The notes: a model not told the origin generated them from the sequence alone. A stretch of DNA of 64,000 nucleotides from CAZTCJ01 sp964612085 (GCA_964612085.1 CAZTCJ010000002.1:1-64000); one strand, 5' to 3'. Shown: positions 1 through 9,394, counted from the first letter of the stretch. A program made the numbers and translations.

Positions 1-31
1 CCGCGTCCCGTTACTCCTGGTGCGACTTGGC

Positions 32-1240
32 CTAGGGGTCCGTGTCTTTCAGCTTTTCGCCGTCATAGACCCGCATCTTGGAAAAGACGTTGGAATTCTC
101 GTGCTCTTTCAGCCGTGTCATGACGGAAAAGCGCGCAAGCATTTTCAGGGTCTCCGGCGCGCAGGCCGCATCGGTCAGCTCGCTGCCGCGCAGGAGCTTG
201 TCGTAAATCTGGGTTTCTTCCGTGACCCGCAGGCAATAGGGCACATTGATCACGCAGATCCGGTCGAGGAAGGCCTCGTTGTTCTTATTGGCCTTGAAGA
301 GCGCCCATTCGGCCTCGTTGGAGTGGGCCAGGATCACGCCATTGAAGGGGATCGGGCCCAGAGCTTCCGTACCCGTATAATTGCCTTCCTGGGTGGCGGT
401 CAGCAGCGGGTGCAGCACCTTGATCGGCGCCTTGAACATCTCGACGAATTCCAGCATGCCCTGGTTCGCCCGGCACAGGCCGCCCGAATAGGAATAGGCG
501 TCCGCGTCGTGCTGGGCGTAATGTTCGAGCTTGCGGATATCCACCTTGCCTACCAGGCTGGAGATGTCCTGGTTGTTCTCATCCCCCGGTTCGGTCTTGG
601 TGATGCCGATCTGTTTCAGCTTCGAGGGGAAGAGCCGCACCACCTCGAATTTCGAGATGTCGCCGCCGAACTCGTCGAGCCGTTTGACCGCCCAGGGCGA
701 CATGATGCCCGTCAGGCGCCGGGACTCGATGCCGTATTTGTCGGCGAGCACGTCGGCCATGTCGCCACTCGGCTGGAACAGGCCCAAGGGCGATTCGAAG
801 ATCGGGCTGATCTGATCGCCGGCCTTGAGCACGTAAATGGGGTGGGCCTGCATCAGATCCTTGAGCCGCTCGGCGAGCGAGGATTTGCCGCCGCCCACCG
901 GGCCCAGCAGGTAGAGGATCTGGCGGCGTTCCTCGAGGCCTTGGGCGGCATGTTTGAAATAGCCCACGATCCGTTCGATCGTGTCTTCCATGCCGTAAAA
1001 GCCTTCGAAGGCCGGATAGACCTTGATGGTCCGGTTAAAGAAGATCCGAGACAGGCGCGCATCTTTCGAGGTATCGATGAATTTTGGCTCGCCGATCGCC
1101 GCCACCATGCGCTCCGCCGCGCTGGCATAAAGCATCGGATCGTCGCGCGCGGCCAGGAGATAGTCCCTGAGCGACATGGCTTCCTGGCGTTCCCGCGAGT
1201 AGCTTTCCGAGAAAAGTTCGAAGACATCTAATTCCGTCAT
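32..1240 (-). CDS. prkA: PrkA-type serine protein kinase, interrupted by in-frame stops
   Basis: PrkA (YeaG) is a cytoplasmic AAA+-like serine kinase used in stress and stationary phase, usually followed by yeaH and spoVR, which would lie beyond the left edge. A P-loop GPVGGGKS is near residues 113-120 and the conserved MRVYDGEKLKDTDP stretch ends the frame. The family is about 640 residues; this frame gives 402. Immediately after DTDP the reading is TAG, AKSHQE, TAA, RDA, where the family has DTDPKAKSYQEYRDA, so a conserved Lys and a conserved Tyr codon are stops and another Tyr is His. The gene is either a pseudogene or affected by sequence error at a contig end. I chose ATG at 1240; a GTG four codons upstream is possible. 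Confidence 0.85.
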   Translation of the reverse strand: MTELDVFELFSESYSRERQEAMSLRDYLLAARDDPMLYASAAERMVAAIGEPKFIDTSKDARLSRIFFNRTIKVYPAFEGFYGMEDTIERIVGYFKHAAQGLEERRQILYLLGPVGGGKSSLAERLKDLMQAHPIYVLKAGDQISPIFESPLGLFQPSGDMADVLADKYGIESRRLTGIMSPWAVKRLDEFGGDISKFEVVRLFPSKLKQIGITKTEPGDENNQDISSLVGKVDIRKLEHYAQHDADAYSYSGGLCRANQGMLEFVEMFKAPIKVLHPLLTATQEGNYTGTEALGPIPFNGVILAHSNEAEWALFKANKNNEAFLDRICVINVPYCLRVTEETQIYDKLLRGSELTDAACAPETLKMLARFSVMTRLKEHENSNVFSKMRVYDGEKLKDTDP

Positions 1241-1610
1241 CTGTCCGCCCACTTACTGTGAAGTCCGGTTTCACGCCCGGTCCATATCAAGGCCAGAGAC
1301 GCCGCATGCCGTTTGCAGCGCCGGTGGTCCGCGCCAGGCTTTATCCGTATGCCCCGCAGCCCCGGTGCGCCCGTTCCGCCGACTACGCTTGTTGATGTTA
1401 GTCTTAAGCCGGTTAATGGCTTGAAAATGGCGTCACGGCGATTTTCCCGTGCGCGGCGGCGGCCTGGTGCCGTTATCCGTGTACCAAGGCCCGTGCCGTG
1501 AGAAAGCGGGTCGTCCGCGTCCAGAAGGCTGGCAGCGGTTGCCGTGAAGAGGGTGACTGGAAAGGAAAAAACGGGAGGGGACGCAAAATCGCAGGCCGTA
1601 TGACAGGGCT

Positions 1611-1629
1611 GCTGCTTTAAAAAAGCAGC
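1611..1629. repeat. Perfect 8-bp hairpin
   Basis: GCTGCTTT, a 3-base A loop, then AAAGCAGC. No T-tract follows on either strand, so it does not look like a classic intrinsic terminator. Function unknown. Confidence 0.4.
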
Positions 1630-1695
1630 GAAAGAATATTTCGTATGAAATGCCCTGTGCTGTGCCAACTCTCACTGAACTCCCGACCGACTATC

Positions 1696-1715
1696 TTGAA
1701 TGTTACCACATTCAA
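1696..1715. promoter_or_regulatory. Operator-like palindrome upstream of prkA
   Basis: TTGAATGT-TACC-ACATTCAA, perfect 8-bp arms around a 4-base spacer, lying in the gap between prkA and the GNAT gene. The size and symmetry fit a dimeric HTH regulator site; the regulator is not identifiable from the window. Confidence 0.45.
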
Positions 1716-1948
1716 TCGGCTCTGTCTTAACTGAAAATAACTTTCAGGGTGCGGCATTCAAGCGGCGCCGGGCGATGGACACGCATCCGTCATCATTTCG
1801 CCGGCTCTCGACACGTTCGGGCGAGCATCGGCAAATTGCCTTGAGAAGCCCCATTTGAGCCTTGTTCTGGGGCGTGATTCGCCGCAATCGGCACTAGGTT
1901 TGAAAGGGTGGTGTGGTGTGACGGACCGGTGGTTCAAACCGGGAAAGA

Positions 1949-1978
1949 CGGCCTATATCGATATCTCCATATAGGCCG
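1949..1978. promoter_or_regulatory. Inverted repeat in the GNAT leader
   Basis: Arms CGGCCTATAT and ATATAGGCCG are perfect 10-bp complements separated by 10 bases, ending 7 bases before the ATG at 1986. It could be an operator or a leader hairpin that hides the ribosome-binding region. It argues against the GTG start at 1908, which would place it inside the coding frame. Confidence 0.5.
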
Positions 1979-1985
1979 GACACGA

Positions 1986-2681
1986 ATGGTTGAAAAACCG
2001 GACAACGGGATGGCCGTTTCGACAACGGCGCAGAATGAGGCACAGGACGCGATGATGCTGATCCGCAGAGCCGTCGAACGCGACGCAGACGCCATGGGGT
2101 CGCTTTATGTGAAGGTCTGGCAGGAAACCTATCCGAGCCTGATCCCCAATGACGTATTGCTCGCCATGTCGCCGGAAGGCGCTGCCAGGCGCTGGCGCGC
2201 CACGCTCGCGGAGTCGGGCTACCGCAGCGGCGCGGTTGTGGCCGAGGATCACCCGTCCGGGCTGATCGGTCTGGGCAGTTTCGGTCCGAACCGGGACAGG
2301 GGCCTGCCCTTCGGCGGCGAAATCTTCACGCTTTATGTGGATCCGTTCCACCAGGGCACGGGCGTGGGCAAGGCCTTGACCACGGCCATGTTCGAGGCGC
2401 TGGTGGAAGGCGGCATTCATTCCTGCATCGTCTGGACCCTGGCGCTCAATCCCAGCCGGTTCTTCTATGAAGCGGCGGGTGCGGAATTCGTGGCGCGCAA
2501 GCTCGACCGGATCGGCGGCATGCCGGTGGAACTGGCGGCTTACGGCTGGTCCGATCTGACGGCGGTGCTCGACACGGCCGAGCTGGGCGGGCGCATTCCG
2601 CCCAAGGCCTCCGGCACGGGATTGCCCAAAGGCGTCAGCAAGATCGTGAAAAATCCCAGCAAGCCCGGCTTCACGGCGTGA
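1986..2681 (+). CDS. GNAT family N-acetyltransferase
   Basis: Predicted acetyl-CoA-dependent acetyltransferase; substrate unknown. The GNAT fold begins at LIRRAVERDADAMGSLY, the acetyl-CoA loop reads HQGTGVGKAL, and NPSRFFYEAAGAEFVARK is the usual C-terminal strand-helix-strand ending (compare N-A-x-x-x-Y-x-x-x-G-F). A 40-residue Gly/Pro/Lys-rich tail follows the domain. The start is ambiguous: ATG 1986 is chosen because a strong inverted repeat ends just before it; ATG 2010, ATG 2052 and GTG 1908 are also in frame and none has a strong ribosome-binding site. It converges on sixA with a 3-base gap. Confidence 0.8.
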   Translation: MVEKPDNGMAVSTTAQNEAQDAMMLIRRAVERDADAMGSLYVKVWQETYPSLIPNDVLLAMSPEGAARRWRATLAESGYRSGAVVAEDHPSGLIGLGSFGPNRDRGLPFGGEIFTLYVDPFHQGTGVGKALTTAMFEALVEGGIHSCIVWTLALNPSRFFYEAAGAEFVARKLDRIGGMPVELAAYGWSDLTAVLDTAELGGRIPPKASGTGLPKGVSKIVKNPSKPGFTA

Positions 2682-2684
2682 TCG

Positions 2685-3197
2685 TCAGGCCGCCACGTCT
2701 TTAGGGACGGTGAAATCGGTCAACTGGCCAGCACCTTCGGCCACCGCGTTCCAGGACGGCACATCGAAGCGGATCACCGCCAGCGCCGCCGTGGGCATGG
2801 CGGCGGGCACAGGTTCCGGACTCGTCTCCGGATCGGTCAAGGCCTGAACGCTGTCTTCCAGCCCCGGATTGTGGGCGAGCACCAGAGCCGAGGCGTAAGT
2901 GTCTTCGATTTCCTGCACCCGGAACAGGATCGTGCTGGCGGAGGCGAGATAAAGGCCGTCCTCCACCAGGGTCGGAATGGTCAGCCCAATGAAGGGCTTG
3001 ATCAGAGACAGGGTCTCCAGCGTCCGCCGGGACGAGGAACACAGGATCAATTCCGGCTTGTAGCCCCGCGCTTCCATATGGTCGCCCATGGCCGGCGCGC
3101 TGCGCAGGCCGCGCGGGTTCAACGGCCGGTCATGGTCGTCGAGCGTCGGATCGTGCCAGGACGATTTGGCGTGGCGCAGCAAATAAAGCGTTTTCAT
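2685..3197 (-). CDS. sixA: SixA-like phosphohistidine phosphatase
   Basis: Histidine phosphatase superfamily. SixA members remove phosphate from phosphohistidine on HPt domains or PTS components. The catalytic RHAK motif is at residues 8-11 (YLLRHAKSSW), followed by DHDRPLNPRG, the second Arg in CSSSRRTLET, and the late catalytic His in LVLAHNPGLED. The length of 170 residues is normal. It is the last gene of a leftward run behind a sterol-desaturase-like gene, 46 bases away; no functional link with those neighbours is apparent. Confidence 0.88.
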   Translation of the reverse strand: MKTLYLLRHAKSSWHDPTLDDHDRPLNPRGLRSAPAMGDHMEARGYKPELILCSSSRRTLETLSLIKPFIGLTIPTLVEDGLYLASASTILFRVQEIEDTYASALVLAHNPGLEDSVQALTDPETSPEPVPAAMPTAALAVIRFDVPSWNAVAEGAGQLTDFTVPKDVAA

Positions 3198-3243
3198 CTC
3201 TCAAGCCCCGGTTTTTGTCCGGTTCCGGTTCTCCGGCAGGCCG

Positions 3244-4077
3244 TCAGCCGCCTCCGGATGAGCCTTTGCGGCCGTTAAGCGCGCGGAAGGGCAGTCCCAG
3301 GCTCCACCACAGCCGGTCCGGCTCGTCGCCCTGCGTGCCGTCAAGGCCGATGGCCATGCCCGTCTGGCCCGCCGCCGGTTCCTTGACATAGGTCCCGAAC
3401 AACCGATCCCAAAGCGACAGGCAAAAGCCGAAATTCCGGTTCGTCTCTTCTGATCGCACGGAATGATGAATACGGTGCATATCCGGTGTGACGATCACAG
3501 CCCGCACAACCGGTTCGAACAAGCGGGGCAGCCGCACATTTCCGTGATTAAAGAGCGCGCAGCCGTTCAACAGGATCTCGAACAGGATCACCACCCCCGG
3601 CGCGATGCCGAGACCGGCCACCAGCACGACCTTGTAGGCCATGGAAAACACAAGCTCGATGGGATGGAAGCGCAGAGCCGTGGTGACGTCCACATCCCGG
3701 TCGGCATGATGCACCCGGTGGATCCGCCACAGGACGGGGATGTGGTGGGTCGCCACATGCTGGGCGTAGATCGCCAGGTCCAGGATCAGCAGGCCCGCGA
3801 TCACGCTCAGCCAAAGGGGCAAATCGAGCAGATTGAGCAGGCCGTAGTCATTCTTCTCGGCCCAGACCGCCGCGCCCACGGCCAGAAGCGGCATAAGGAA
3901 GCGCAAGGCGAGGGTGCCCGCAACCAGCATCAGCAGATTGGTCACCCAGCGCCGCCCGCGCCCTGAAATGAGCGCGCGGCCCGGTCCCAGCAGCTCCCAC
4001 ATCACCATGACCGACAGCACCATGATGAAGACCCCGAAGCGCAAAGGCGCTTCATATGAAACGATGGCGTCAAGCAC
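3244..4077 (-). CDS. Sterol desaturase / fatty acid hydroxylase family membrane protein
   Basis: Integral-membrane di-iron hydroxylase of the fatty acid hydroxylase superfamily; substrate (sterol, hopanoid, fatty acyl or carotenoid) not determinable. Hydrophobic segments near the N-terminus and mid-protein frame the His clusters HVATHH, HRVHHAD, LRFHP and HRIHHS, which are the di-iron ligands. The 277-residue length is typical. It lies downstream of the TerB-like gene (63-base gap) and upstream of sixA on the same strand. Confidence 0.88.
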   Translation of the reverse strand: MLDAIVSYEAPLRFGVFIMVLSVMVMWELLGPGRALISGRGRRWVTNLLMLVAGTLALRFLMPLLAVGAAVWAEKNDYGLLNLLDLPLWLSVIAGLLILDLAIYAQHVATHHIPVLWRIHRVHHADRDVDVTTALRFHPIELVFSMAYKVVLVAGLGIAPGVVILFEILLNGCALFNHGNVRLPRLFEPVVRAVIVTPDMHRIHHSVRSEETNRNFGFCLSLWDRLFGTYVKEPAAGQTGMAIGLDGTQGDEPDRLWWSLGLPFRALNGRKGSSGGG

Positions 4078-4140
4078 CGTGCAGGCCTCGCGGATGGCTG
4101 GCGGGGATGGGCAGAGCGGGATGCCTGACCAAAAAGATGC

Positions 4141-4566
4141 CTAGAGGGTCATGTGGCGGGCGCGGGCGCTGCGCTCAATGGCGCCGGCATAAAGCCGGTC
4201 GATGCGCAGGCGGTGGCGGATGAGTTCGAGCACCCGCAGCTCTTCTTGTCCAAGCCGGTCATCGGCGGTCGCCACTTCGACGGCGATCGCGTAGGCGGTC
4301 TCGTGCAGCTTTTCGGGAAGCGCTTCCTTGGCAAGCCCCAGGACCGCGTCGAGACCGCCGTCCTCGGCCATGATCTCCCCGCAGTCCTGCGCCACCTGGA
4401 CCAGCTTGTCGGTGTCGAAGTCCTTGAAGACAGGGAATTTTTTGACGATATCGCCGATCGTGCGCAGCTCGTTGTCGGTCATGCCGCCATCGGATCCGGC
4501 GACCGTGACCATGAGATAAATCAGAGCGGCGTGGTGGCTGATTGTCTGAGTCATGAGCGTTCCCAT
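4141..4566 (-). CDS. TerB-like (tellurite resistance) domain protein
   Basis: Small all-helical TerB/DjlA-type domain protein of 141 residues. The pattern SDGGMTDNELRTIGDIVKK followed by VATADDRLGQEELRVLELI is the duplicated acidic metal-binding signature (D-x-x-x-x-x-E-x-x-x-L) of the fold. Stand-alone copies are common in alphaproteobacteria and have no established role; tellurite resistance should not be assumed because no other ter gene is present. An in-frame ATG at 4554 is an alternative start, and a GGAGG precedes the two ATGs at non-ideal distances. Confidence 0.75.
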   Translation of the reverse strand: MGTLMTQTISHHAALIYLMVTVAGSDGGMTDNELRTIGDIVKKFPVFKDFDTDKLVQVAQDCGEIMAEDGGLDAVLGLAKEALPEKLHETAYAIAVEVATADDRLGQEELRVLELIRHRLRIDRLYAGAIERSARARHMTL

Positions 4567-4635
4567 TCCCTCCGGACGAAGCGTGACGGCCTTGCCTCAA
4601 GACCGGTCTTCGGTGTTCTCGCTACGGCAAAAGCT

Positions 4636-7524
4636 CTACGCAATCGGGGCGGGTCCGGCAAGGGGGCCTGCCGTCGCGCCGCCTTTCGACAGGAAATCCC
4701 CGGTTTTCGCGACCGCTTCCGCGAGCCCGATGCGCTCTATGGTCACACCGGGCGGGAAGGCGCTGCACAGGCGCGTGGGCAGACGGGAATCGAGCATGAC
4801 GAAGACGCCACGGTCTCCGGGGCCGCGCACCAGTCGGCCATAGGCCTGTTTCAGGCGCAGGCGGGTGAGCGCGTCGTCATAGGCGCGGGCGCCGAAATGG
4901 GCGCGGCGGGCTTTATGGAGAAGATCGGGCCGGGGCCAGGGCACCCGGTCGAAGACGATGAGCCGGAGCGCGTCGCCCGGCACGTCCACCCCATCGCGCA
5001 CCGCGTCGGTGCCGAGCAGGCAGGCATCGGTCTCGGCCCGGAAGATGTCGACCAGCGTGCCGGTGTCCATGGCGTCCACATGCTGGGCGTAAAGGGGCAG
5101 GCCGCGCTCCTGGAGCGGTTCGATCAGGCGCTCGTGAACGATCCGCAGGCGGTGGATCGCCGTGAACAGGCCGAGCGCGCCGCCGCCCGCCGCCAGAAAC
5201 AGTTCGCGATAGGCCGCCGCCACCTGATCGGCGGCGTTCTGGGCCACGTCACGGACAACGATAATGCGGGTCTGCCTGCCATAGTCGAAGGGCGAGGGGA
5301 TGCTTGCACGGTGGACCGAGGGCGCGGGCAGATGGCGCGCGCCGGTGCGGGCATTGGCGGCCTCCCAGCTTTCATCCGTCTTCGGTTCTTTCTCCGTGGC
5401 TCCGTCACCGGACGGCACTTCGTCCCTGAGGGTGGCCGAGGTGATCAGCACGCCATGAAGGGGGCGCACGACCCGGTCCGCGAAGGGTTTCATGGGATCG
5501 ATATGGCGGCGCTCCATGGCGGCGTTGACGACCCGTCCCCCTGCGCGCTCCAGTTGGAACCAGTCCACATAAGTCTCCGGCGTGCCGGTGCGCAGGGTCC
5601 GGAGCATATGCTGCCAGGCCGGAATGGTGAGCAGCGCCCGCCGGTCGAGGCCGCGCGAGACCGCCTCGATGCGCGTGCGGGTTTGGGGCTCCAAACTCGC
5701 CGCCTCTTCGTCGAGACGGGCGCGCAGGCCCTGGCTCAACTGGGTCAGGGGCGCGGCGATGGCTCCGAGCGCACTCTCGAAGGCGTCCGCCGCGGACAGT
5801 AAGACTTCGCCCGGCTCGGCGGTGTCGGATTCCTGCGCGAGGGAAGGACCGGCGGGCCGGTCGGCGCGGGCTTCCACATGGGCGCGCAGGGCCGCGAAGA
5901 ACCGCTCCGCCGCGCCGGATGGCTGGCCTTCGCCGCTCGCGCGCGCCGCCCAGCCGTCGCGGGGCAGCGCCCTTGCGGCTTCCAGAACGGCCTGCAAAGC
6001 CTCGTCCGTCTGCCGATCGTCCTTGGCCAGATCGCCGATGCGTTCGTTGAGGCCCCGGGTGCGGCTGCCCCGGCGGCTTTCCGCGCCCCGGATCCAGCGG
6101 CGCAGATCGCTTGTCTCCAAAGCGCTGAGCGTTGCGCCGAAGGCATCGTCGGCCGCGCCGAACAGGTGATGGCCTTCGTCGAAGATCACCCGCAAGCGCC
6201 GCTCCGCGCCCTTCGTTTCCTCCTCGCCGCGCACGGTCGCCAAGGCTTGGTCGAGCGCGCTCTGATACATGACCAGCGCATGGTTCGCGACCACGAGCCG
6301 GGCATGTCGGGCCTTGCGCACCGCCTTCTCGATGGTGCATTTGCGGTAATGGGGGCAGGCGGAATAAATGCATTCGCCCCGCCGGTCGGTCAGCCCCGGC
6401 GCGTGGGTCCCGTGAATGAGCGAGGGCGGCACCAGCCAGGACGGGAAATCGCCGCCCACCATATCGCCGTCGCGGCTGGCTTTGAGCCAGCGGGCGACCA
6501 GGGCGATGGCGACCGCGTCTTCACCGAGACCGCTCCGGGCCCGGCGCGTGGCGTCCTCGAAATTCAGCAGGCAAACATAATTCTCCCGGCCCTTGCGCAC
6601 CACGGCGAAGCGGCGCTTGTCGTGGGGGTCGGGGTAGAGCCGGTCCAGCTCCTGGTCGATCTGGCGCTGCAGGTTCTTGGTATAAGTTGAGATCCAGGTG
6701 CCGGGGCCGTTCGCTTCCGCCCACAGGCTGGCGGGCGCCACATAGCCGAGCGTCTTGCCGATGCCGGTGCCCGCTTCCGCCAATACCATGGCGGGTTCGT
6801 CCTGCTTCTCGCGGGGAGTGAACGCACGAGCCGCCGTTTGCACATAGGTATCCTGCCCGGGACGCGGCTCTTGATCAGGCCCCAGAAGATCGCGCAGGCG
6901 GGCGGTGGCCTGGCCCACATCGACCGCATGGCTGGTGACGCCGCCCTGGGGGCTGCGCTCTTCCCATTCGGGCAGGCGGGTCCAGACATCGAGGCCGCCG
7001 CCGGGCGCGGGCGGTGCCTCGCCGAAGCCCAGGGCGTTGAGCACCGGCATGCCCCAGGGCCAGCCCGCCTGGGCCATGGTGGAGGCCAGCGCGCCTGCGT
7101 CCTCCTTGTCCGGATAATCGGGGCGGGCCAGCGTCTCAAGGAGGGCGTGGGCCGCCGCCGCGACGGTCACCGCATCGTCCTCGGCGCTGTCCGGCGGATC
7201 GAGGCCGAGCACGCGGGCGAGCCCCGGCGGCGTCGGCAGGCAGAAGCGGGCCGGAAACACGAAGGCGAACAGTTCCATCACATCGAACAGGCCGGGCCGC
7301 CGGGCCGGGCGCGGTCTGCCGAGGCGCTGGGCCACGAAGCCTCCATGGGCGACCATCACCGGCTCGGATTCGAAGGCATGGCGGGCCTGGGTCCGGGTCA
7401 GATCCTCGATCTCGCCGTCGGGCGTCACGCGCACGGCCTGCGCGCCCTTGAGCGCCAGCACGGGCACGGGCGGGACCTGAACCGCCGGTGCGGCCTGGAT
7501 CTTCGGGAGGGAATCGCTTGCCAT
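4636..7524 (-). CDS. DinG/XPD-like ATP-dependent DNA helicase
   Basis: Superfamily 2 Fe-S helicase of 962 residues, probably acting in DNA repair or in resolving R-loops and G-quadruplexes, as known for DinG. Walker A AEAGTGIGKT is at 249-258, Walker B is DEGHH at about 449, and four cysteines suited to a 4Fe-4S cluster are at 318, 385, 390 and 396 between them. The C-terminal helicase part has YGRLVRGPGDRG (motif VI). The first 130 or so residues have a pattern resembling a DnaQ-type exonuclease fold but lack the usual acidic metal ligands, so I read this part as a degenerate exonuclease (inference). It heads a leftward run toward the TerB-like gene. Confidence 0.9.
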   Translation of the reverse strand: MASDSLPKIQAAPAVQVPPVPVLALKGAQAVRVTPDGEIEDLTRTQARHAFESEPVMVAHGGFVAQRLGRPRPARRPGLFDVMELFAFVFPARFCLPTPPGLARVLGLDPPDSAEDDAVTVAAAAHALLETLARPDYPDKEDAGALASTMAQAGWPWGMPVLNALGFGEAPPAPGGGLDVWTRLPEWEERSPQGGVTSHAVDVGQATARLRDLLGPDQEPRPGQDTYVQTAARAFTPREKQDEPAMVLAEAGTGIGKTLGYVAPASLWAEANGPGTWISTYTKNLQRQIDQELDRLYPDPHDKRRFAVVRKGRENYVCLLNFEDATRRARSGLGEDAVAIALVARWLKASRDGDMVGGDFPSWLVPPSLIHGTHAPGLTDRRGECIYSACPHYRKCTIEKAVRKARHARLVVANHALVMYQSALDQALATVRGEEETKGAERRLRVIFDEGHHLFGAADDAFGATLSALETSDLRRWIRGAESRRGSRTRGLNERIGDLAKDDRQTDEALQAVLEAARALPRDGWAARASGEGQPSGAAERFFAALRAHVEARADRPAGPSLAQESDTAEPGEVLLSAADAFESALGAIAAPLTQLSQGLRARLDEEAASLEPQTRTRIEAVSRGLDRRALLTIPAWQHMLRTLRTGTPETYVDWFQLERAGGRVVNAAMERRHIDPMKPFADRVVRPLHGVLITSATLRDEVPSGDGATEKEPKTDESWEAANARTGARHLPAPSVHRASIPSPFDYGRQTRIIVVRDVAQNAADQVAAAYRELFLAAGGGALGLFTAIHRLRIVHERLIEPLQERGLPLYAQHVDAMDTGTLVDIFRAETDACLLGTDAVRDGVDVPGDALRLIVFDRVPWPRPDLLHKARRAHFGARAYDDALTRLRLKQAYGRLVRGPGDRGVFVMLDSRLPTRLCSAFPPGVTIERIGLAEAVAKTGDFLSKGGATAGPLAGPAPIA

Positions 7525-7638
7525 GGGCGCACTATAGCGGCCGCCGGCAGTGTTGAGAGCACTGCGGACTCGCGAAAAGCGTCATATAGTGCTTTAACCG
7601 CGCCCCATCCTTGATCCAATCACCAAGCGAGAAGATCC

Positions 7639-9312
7639 ATGACCGCCGAGACGAGTATCGATGCCGCGACGAAAGCGCTTCAGGCCCTGGCCGAAGACGC
7701 GAAGGCCTGGCCCTTCGAAGAGGCGCGCAAACTCGTCAAACGCCATGAGAAGGCCAAATCGGACAAGCCGGTCCTGTTCGAGACGGGCTACGGGCCGTCC
7801 GGCCTGCCCCATATCGGCACTTTCGGCGAGGTGGCGCGCACGGCCATGGTGCGCCATGCCTTCGAGACGCTGAAGCCGGGGGTCGAGACCCATCTGGTCG
7901 CCTTTTCCGACGATATGGACGGCTTTCGCAAAGTGCCGACCAATCTGCCCAATCAGGAGATGCTGACCGAGCATCTGGGCCTGCCGTTATCGTCCGTGCC
8001 CGATCCGTTCGGCACCCATGAAAGCATGGCGGCCCATAACAATGCCCGCCTGCGCGGGTTTCTCGACCAGTTCGGCTTTGAGTATAAATTCATCAGTTCC
8101 ACGGACTATTACAAGGGCGGCCTGTTCGACGATGCCCTGCGCCGGGTACTCGAATGCTACGACGCGGTCATGAAGATCATTCTGCCCACCCTGGGGGCGG
8201 AACGTCAGAGCACCTATTCGCCCTTTCTGCCGGTCTGTCCGAAGACGGGCAAAGTGCTCCAGGTGCCGGTGATCGAACGCGATGTGGAGGCGGGCACCAT
8301 CGTCTATCAGAGCGAGGACGGCTCGAAGACGGAAGTGCCTGTCACGGGCGGCCATTGCAAGCTGCAATGGAAGGCCGACTGGGCCATGCGCTGGTATGCG
8401 CTTAGCGTCGATTACGAAATGGCGGGCAAGGATCTGATCGATTCGGTGAAACTCTCGTCCCGGATCGTCACGGCGCTCGGCGGCACGCCTCCGGAAGGCT
8501 TTAACTATGAGCTGTTCCTGGATGAAGAGGGGCAGAAGATTTCCAAGTCCAAGGGCAACGGCCTGACCATCGAGGAATGGCTGCGCTATGCCAGCCCGGA
8601 AAGCCTGTCGCTCTTCATGTTCCAGCAGCCCAAACGGGCCAAGCGGCTTTACTTCGACATCATTCCGAAGACGGTCGATGAATATCTGACCCATGTGGCG
8701 AAGTACACGGATCAAGAGCCCGGCGAGCAGTTGGCCAATCCGGCCTGGCATATCCATGGCGGCAAGCCGCCGGCCATGGCCTTGCCGATCAGCTTCTCGC
8801 TGCTGCTCAATCTGGTGAGCGCCAGCAATTCGGAAGACCGGGATGTGCTGTGGGGCTTCATCAAGCGCTACAATGACGATCTGTCACCGGAAAGTCATCC
8901 GACGCTCGGCGCCATGGTGGGCTACGCTATCAATTACTACCATGACTTCGTGGCGCCGGAGAAAACCTTCCGGGAGCCGACGGATCAGGAGCGCGCTGCC
9001 CTTGAAGAGCTGAACGCCCGCCTGAAAGCGCTGATCGAGACGCGCTCCAACAGTCTCGACGGCGAAGAGATCCAGAACATGGTCTACGAGATCGGCAAGA
9101 CCCACGGGTTCGAGCCTTTGCGCGACTGGTTCAAGGCGCTTTACGAGGTGCTGCTCGGCCAGTCCCAAGGCCCGCGCTTCGGCGGCTTCGTGGCGCTTTA
9201 CGGGCTCCAGGAGACGGTGAGCCTGATCGACCGGGCACTTTCGGGCGATCTGGCCAGCCAAGCCAGGGAAAAAGCCGCTGCGGCCCCGCAGAACTCAGGC
9301 CCTATGTCATAG
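7639..9312 (+). CDS. lysK: Lysine--tRNA ligase, class I
   Basis: Charges tRNA-Lys. This is the class I, archaeal-type enzyme also found in many alphaproteobacteria, unrelated in fold to LysS. The HIGH signature is PHIGTFGE at 57-64, and the KMSKS signature is KISKSKG at about 300. The length of 557 residues is standard. The ATG at 7639 follows GCGAGAAGATCC. The gene is divergent from the DinG-like helicase; the 114-base gap should contain both promoters. Confidence 0.95.
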   Translation: MTAETSIDAATKALQALAEDAKAWPFEEARKLVKRHEKAKSDKPVLFETGYGPSGLPHIGTFGEVARTAMVRHAFETLKPGVETHLVAFSDDMDGFRKVPTNLPNQEMLTEHLGLPLSSVPDPFGTHESMAAHNNARLRGFLDQFGFEYKFISSTDYYKGGLFDDALRRVLECYDAVMKIILPTLGAERQSTYSPFLPVCPKTGKVLQVPVIERDVEAGTIVYQSEDGSKTEVPVTGGHCKLQWKADWAMRWYALSVDYEMAGKDLIDSVKLSSRIVTALGGTPPEGFNYELFLDEEGQKISKSKGNGLTIEEWLRYASPESLSLFMFQQPKRAKRLYFDIIPKTVDEYLTHVAKYTDQEPGEQLANPAWHIHGGKPPAMALPISFSLLLNLVSASNSEDRDVLWGFIKRYNDDLSPESHPTLGAMVGYAINYYHDFVAPEKTFREPTDQERAALEELNARLKALIETRSNSLDGEEIQNMVYEIGKTHGFEPLRDWFKALYEVLLGQSQGPRFGGFVALYGLQETVSLIDRALSGDLASQAREKAAAAPQNSGPMS

Positions 9313-9394
9313 TGTCGCGGATCTGCTAGTCTGCCGCCGGGGAAAGGGGCTCAAGCCACCAATGTAACCGGCACAGGCAGGAAAGAGGCGGGGA

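Larger units (their letters stand above)
1241..1985. other. Long non-coding gap with three inverted repeats
   Basis: About 745 bases between the divergent prkA and GNAT starts. No open frame here has recognisable protein features. The content is AT-richer around 1620-1740 and holds a hairpin (1611-1629), an operator-like palindrome (1696-1715) and a 10-bp-arm inverted repeat directly before the GNAT start (1949-1978), so it looks like a promoter and leader region for both genes. Confidence 0.5.

Noticed and set aside
4141..4566. Tellurite resistance island
   Set aside because: Only one TerB-like domain is present and no other ter gene is near.
4153..5802. 549-codon frame opposite the TerB-like gene and DinG-like helicase
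   Set aside because: Helicase motifs and TerB signature lie on the other strand; the translation shows no domain.
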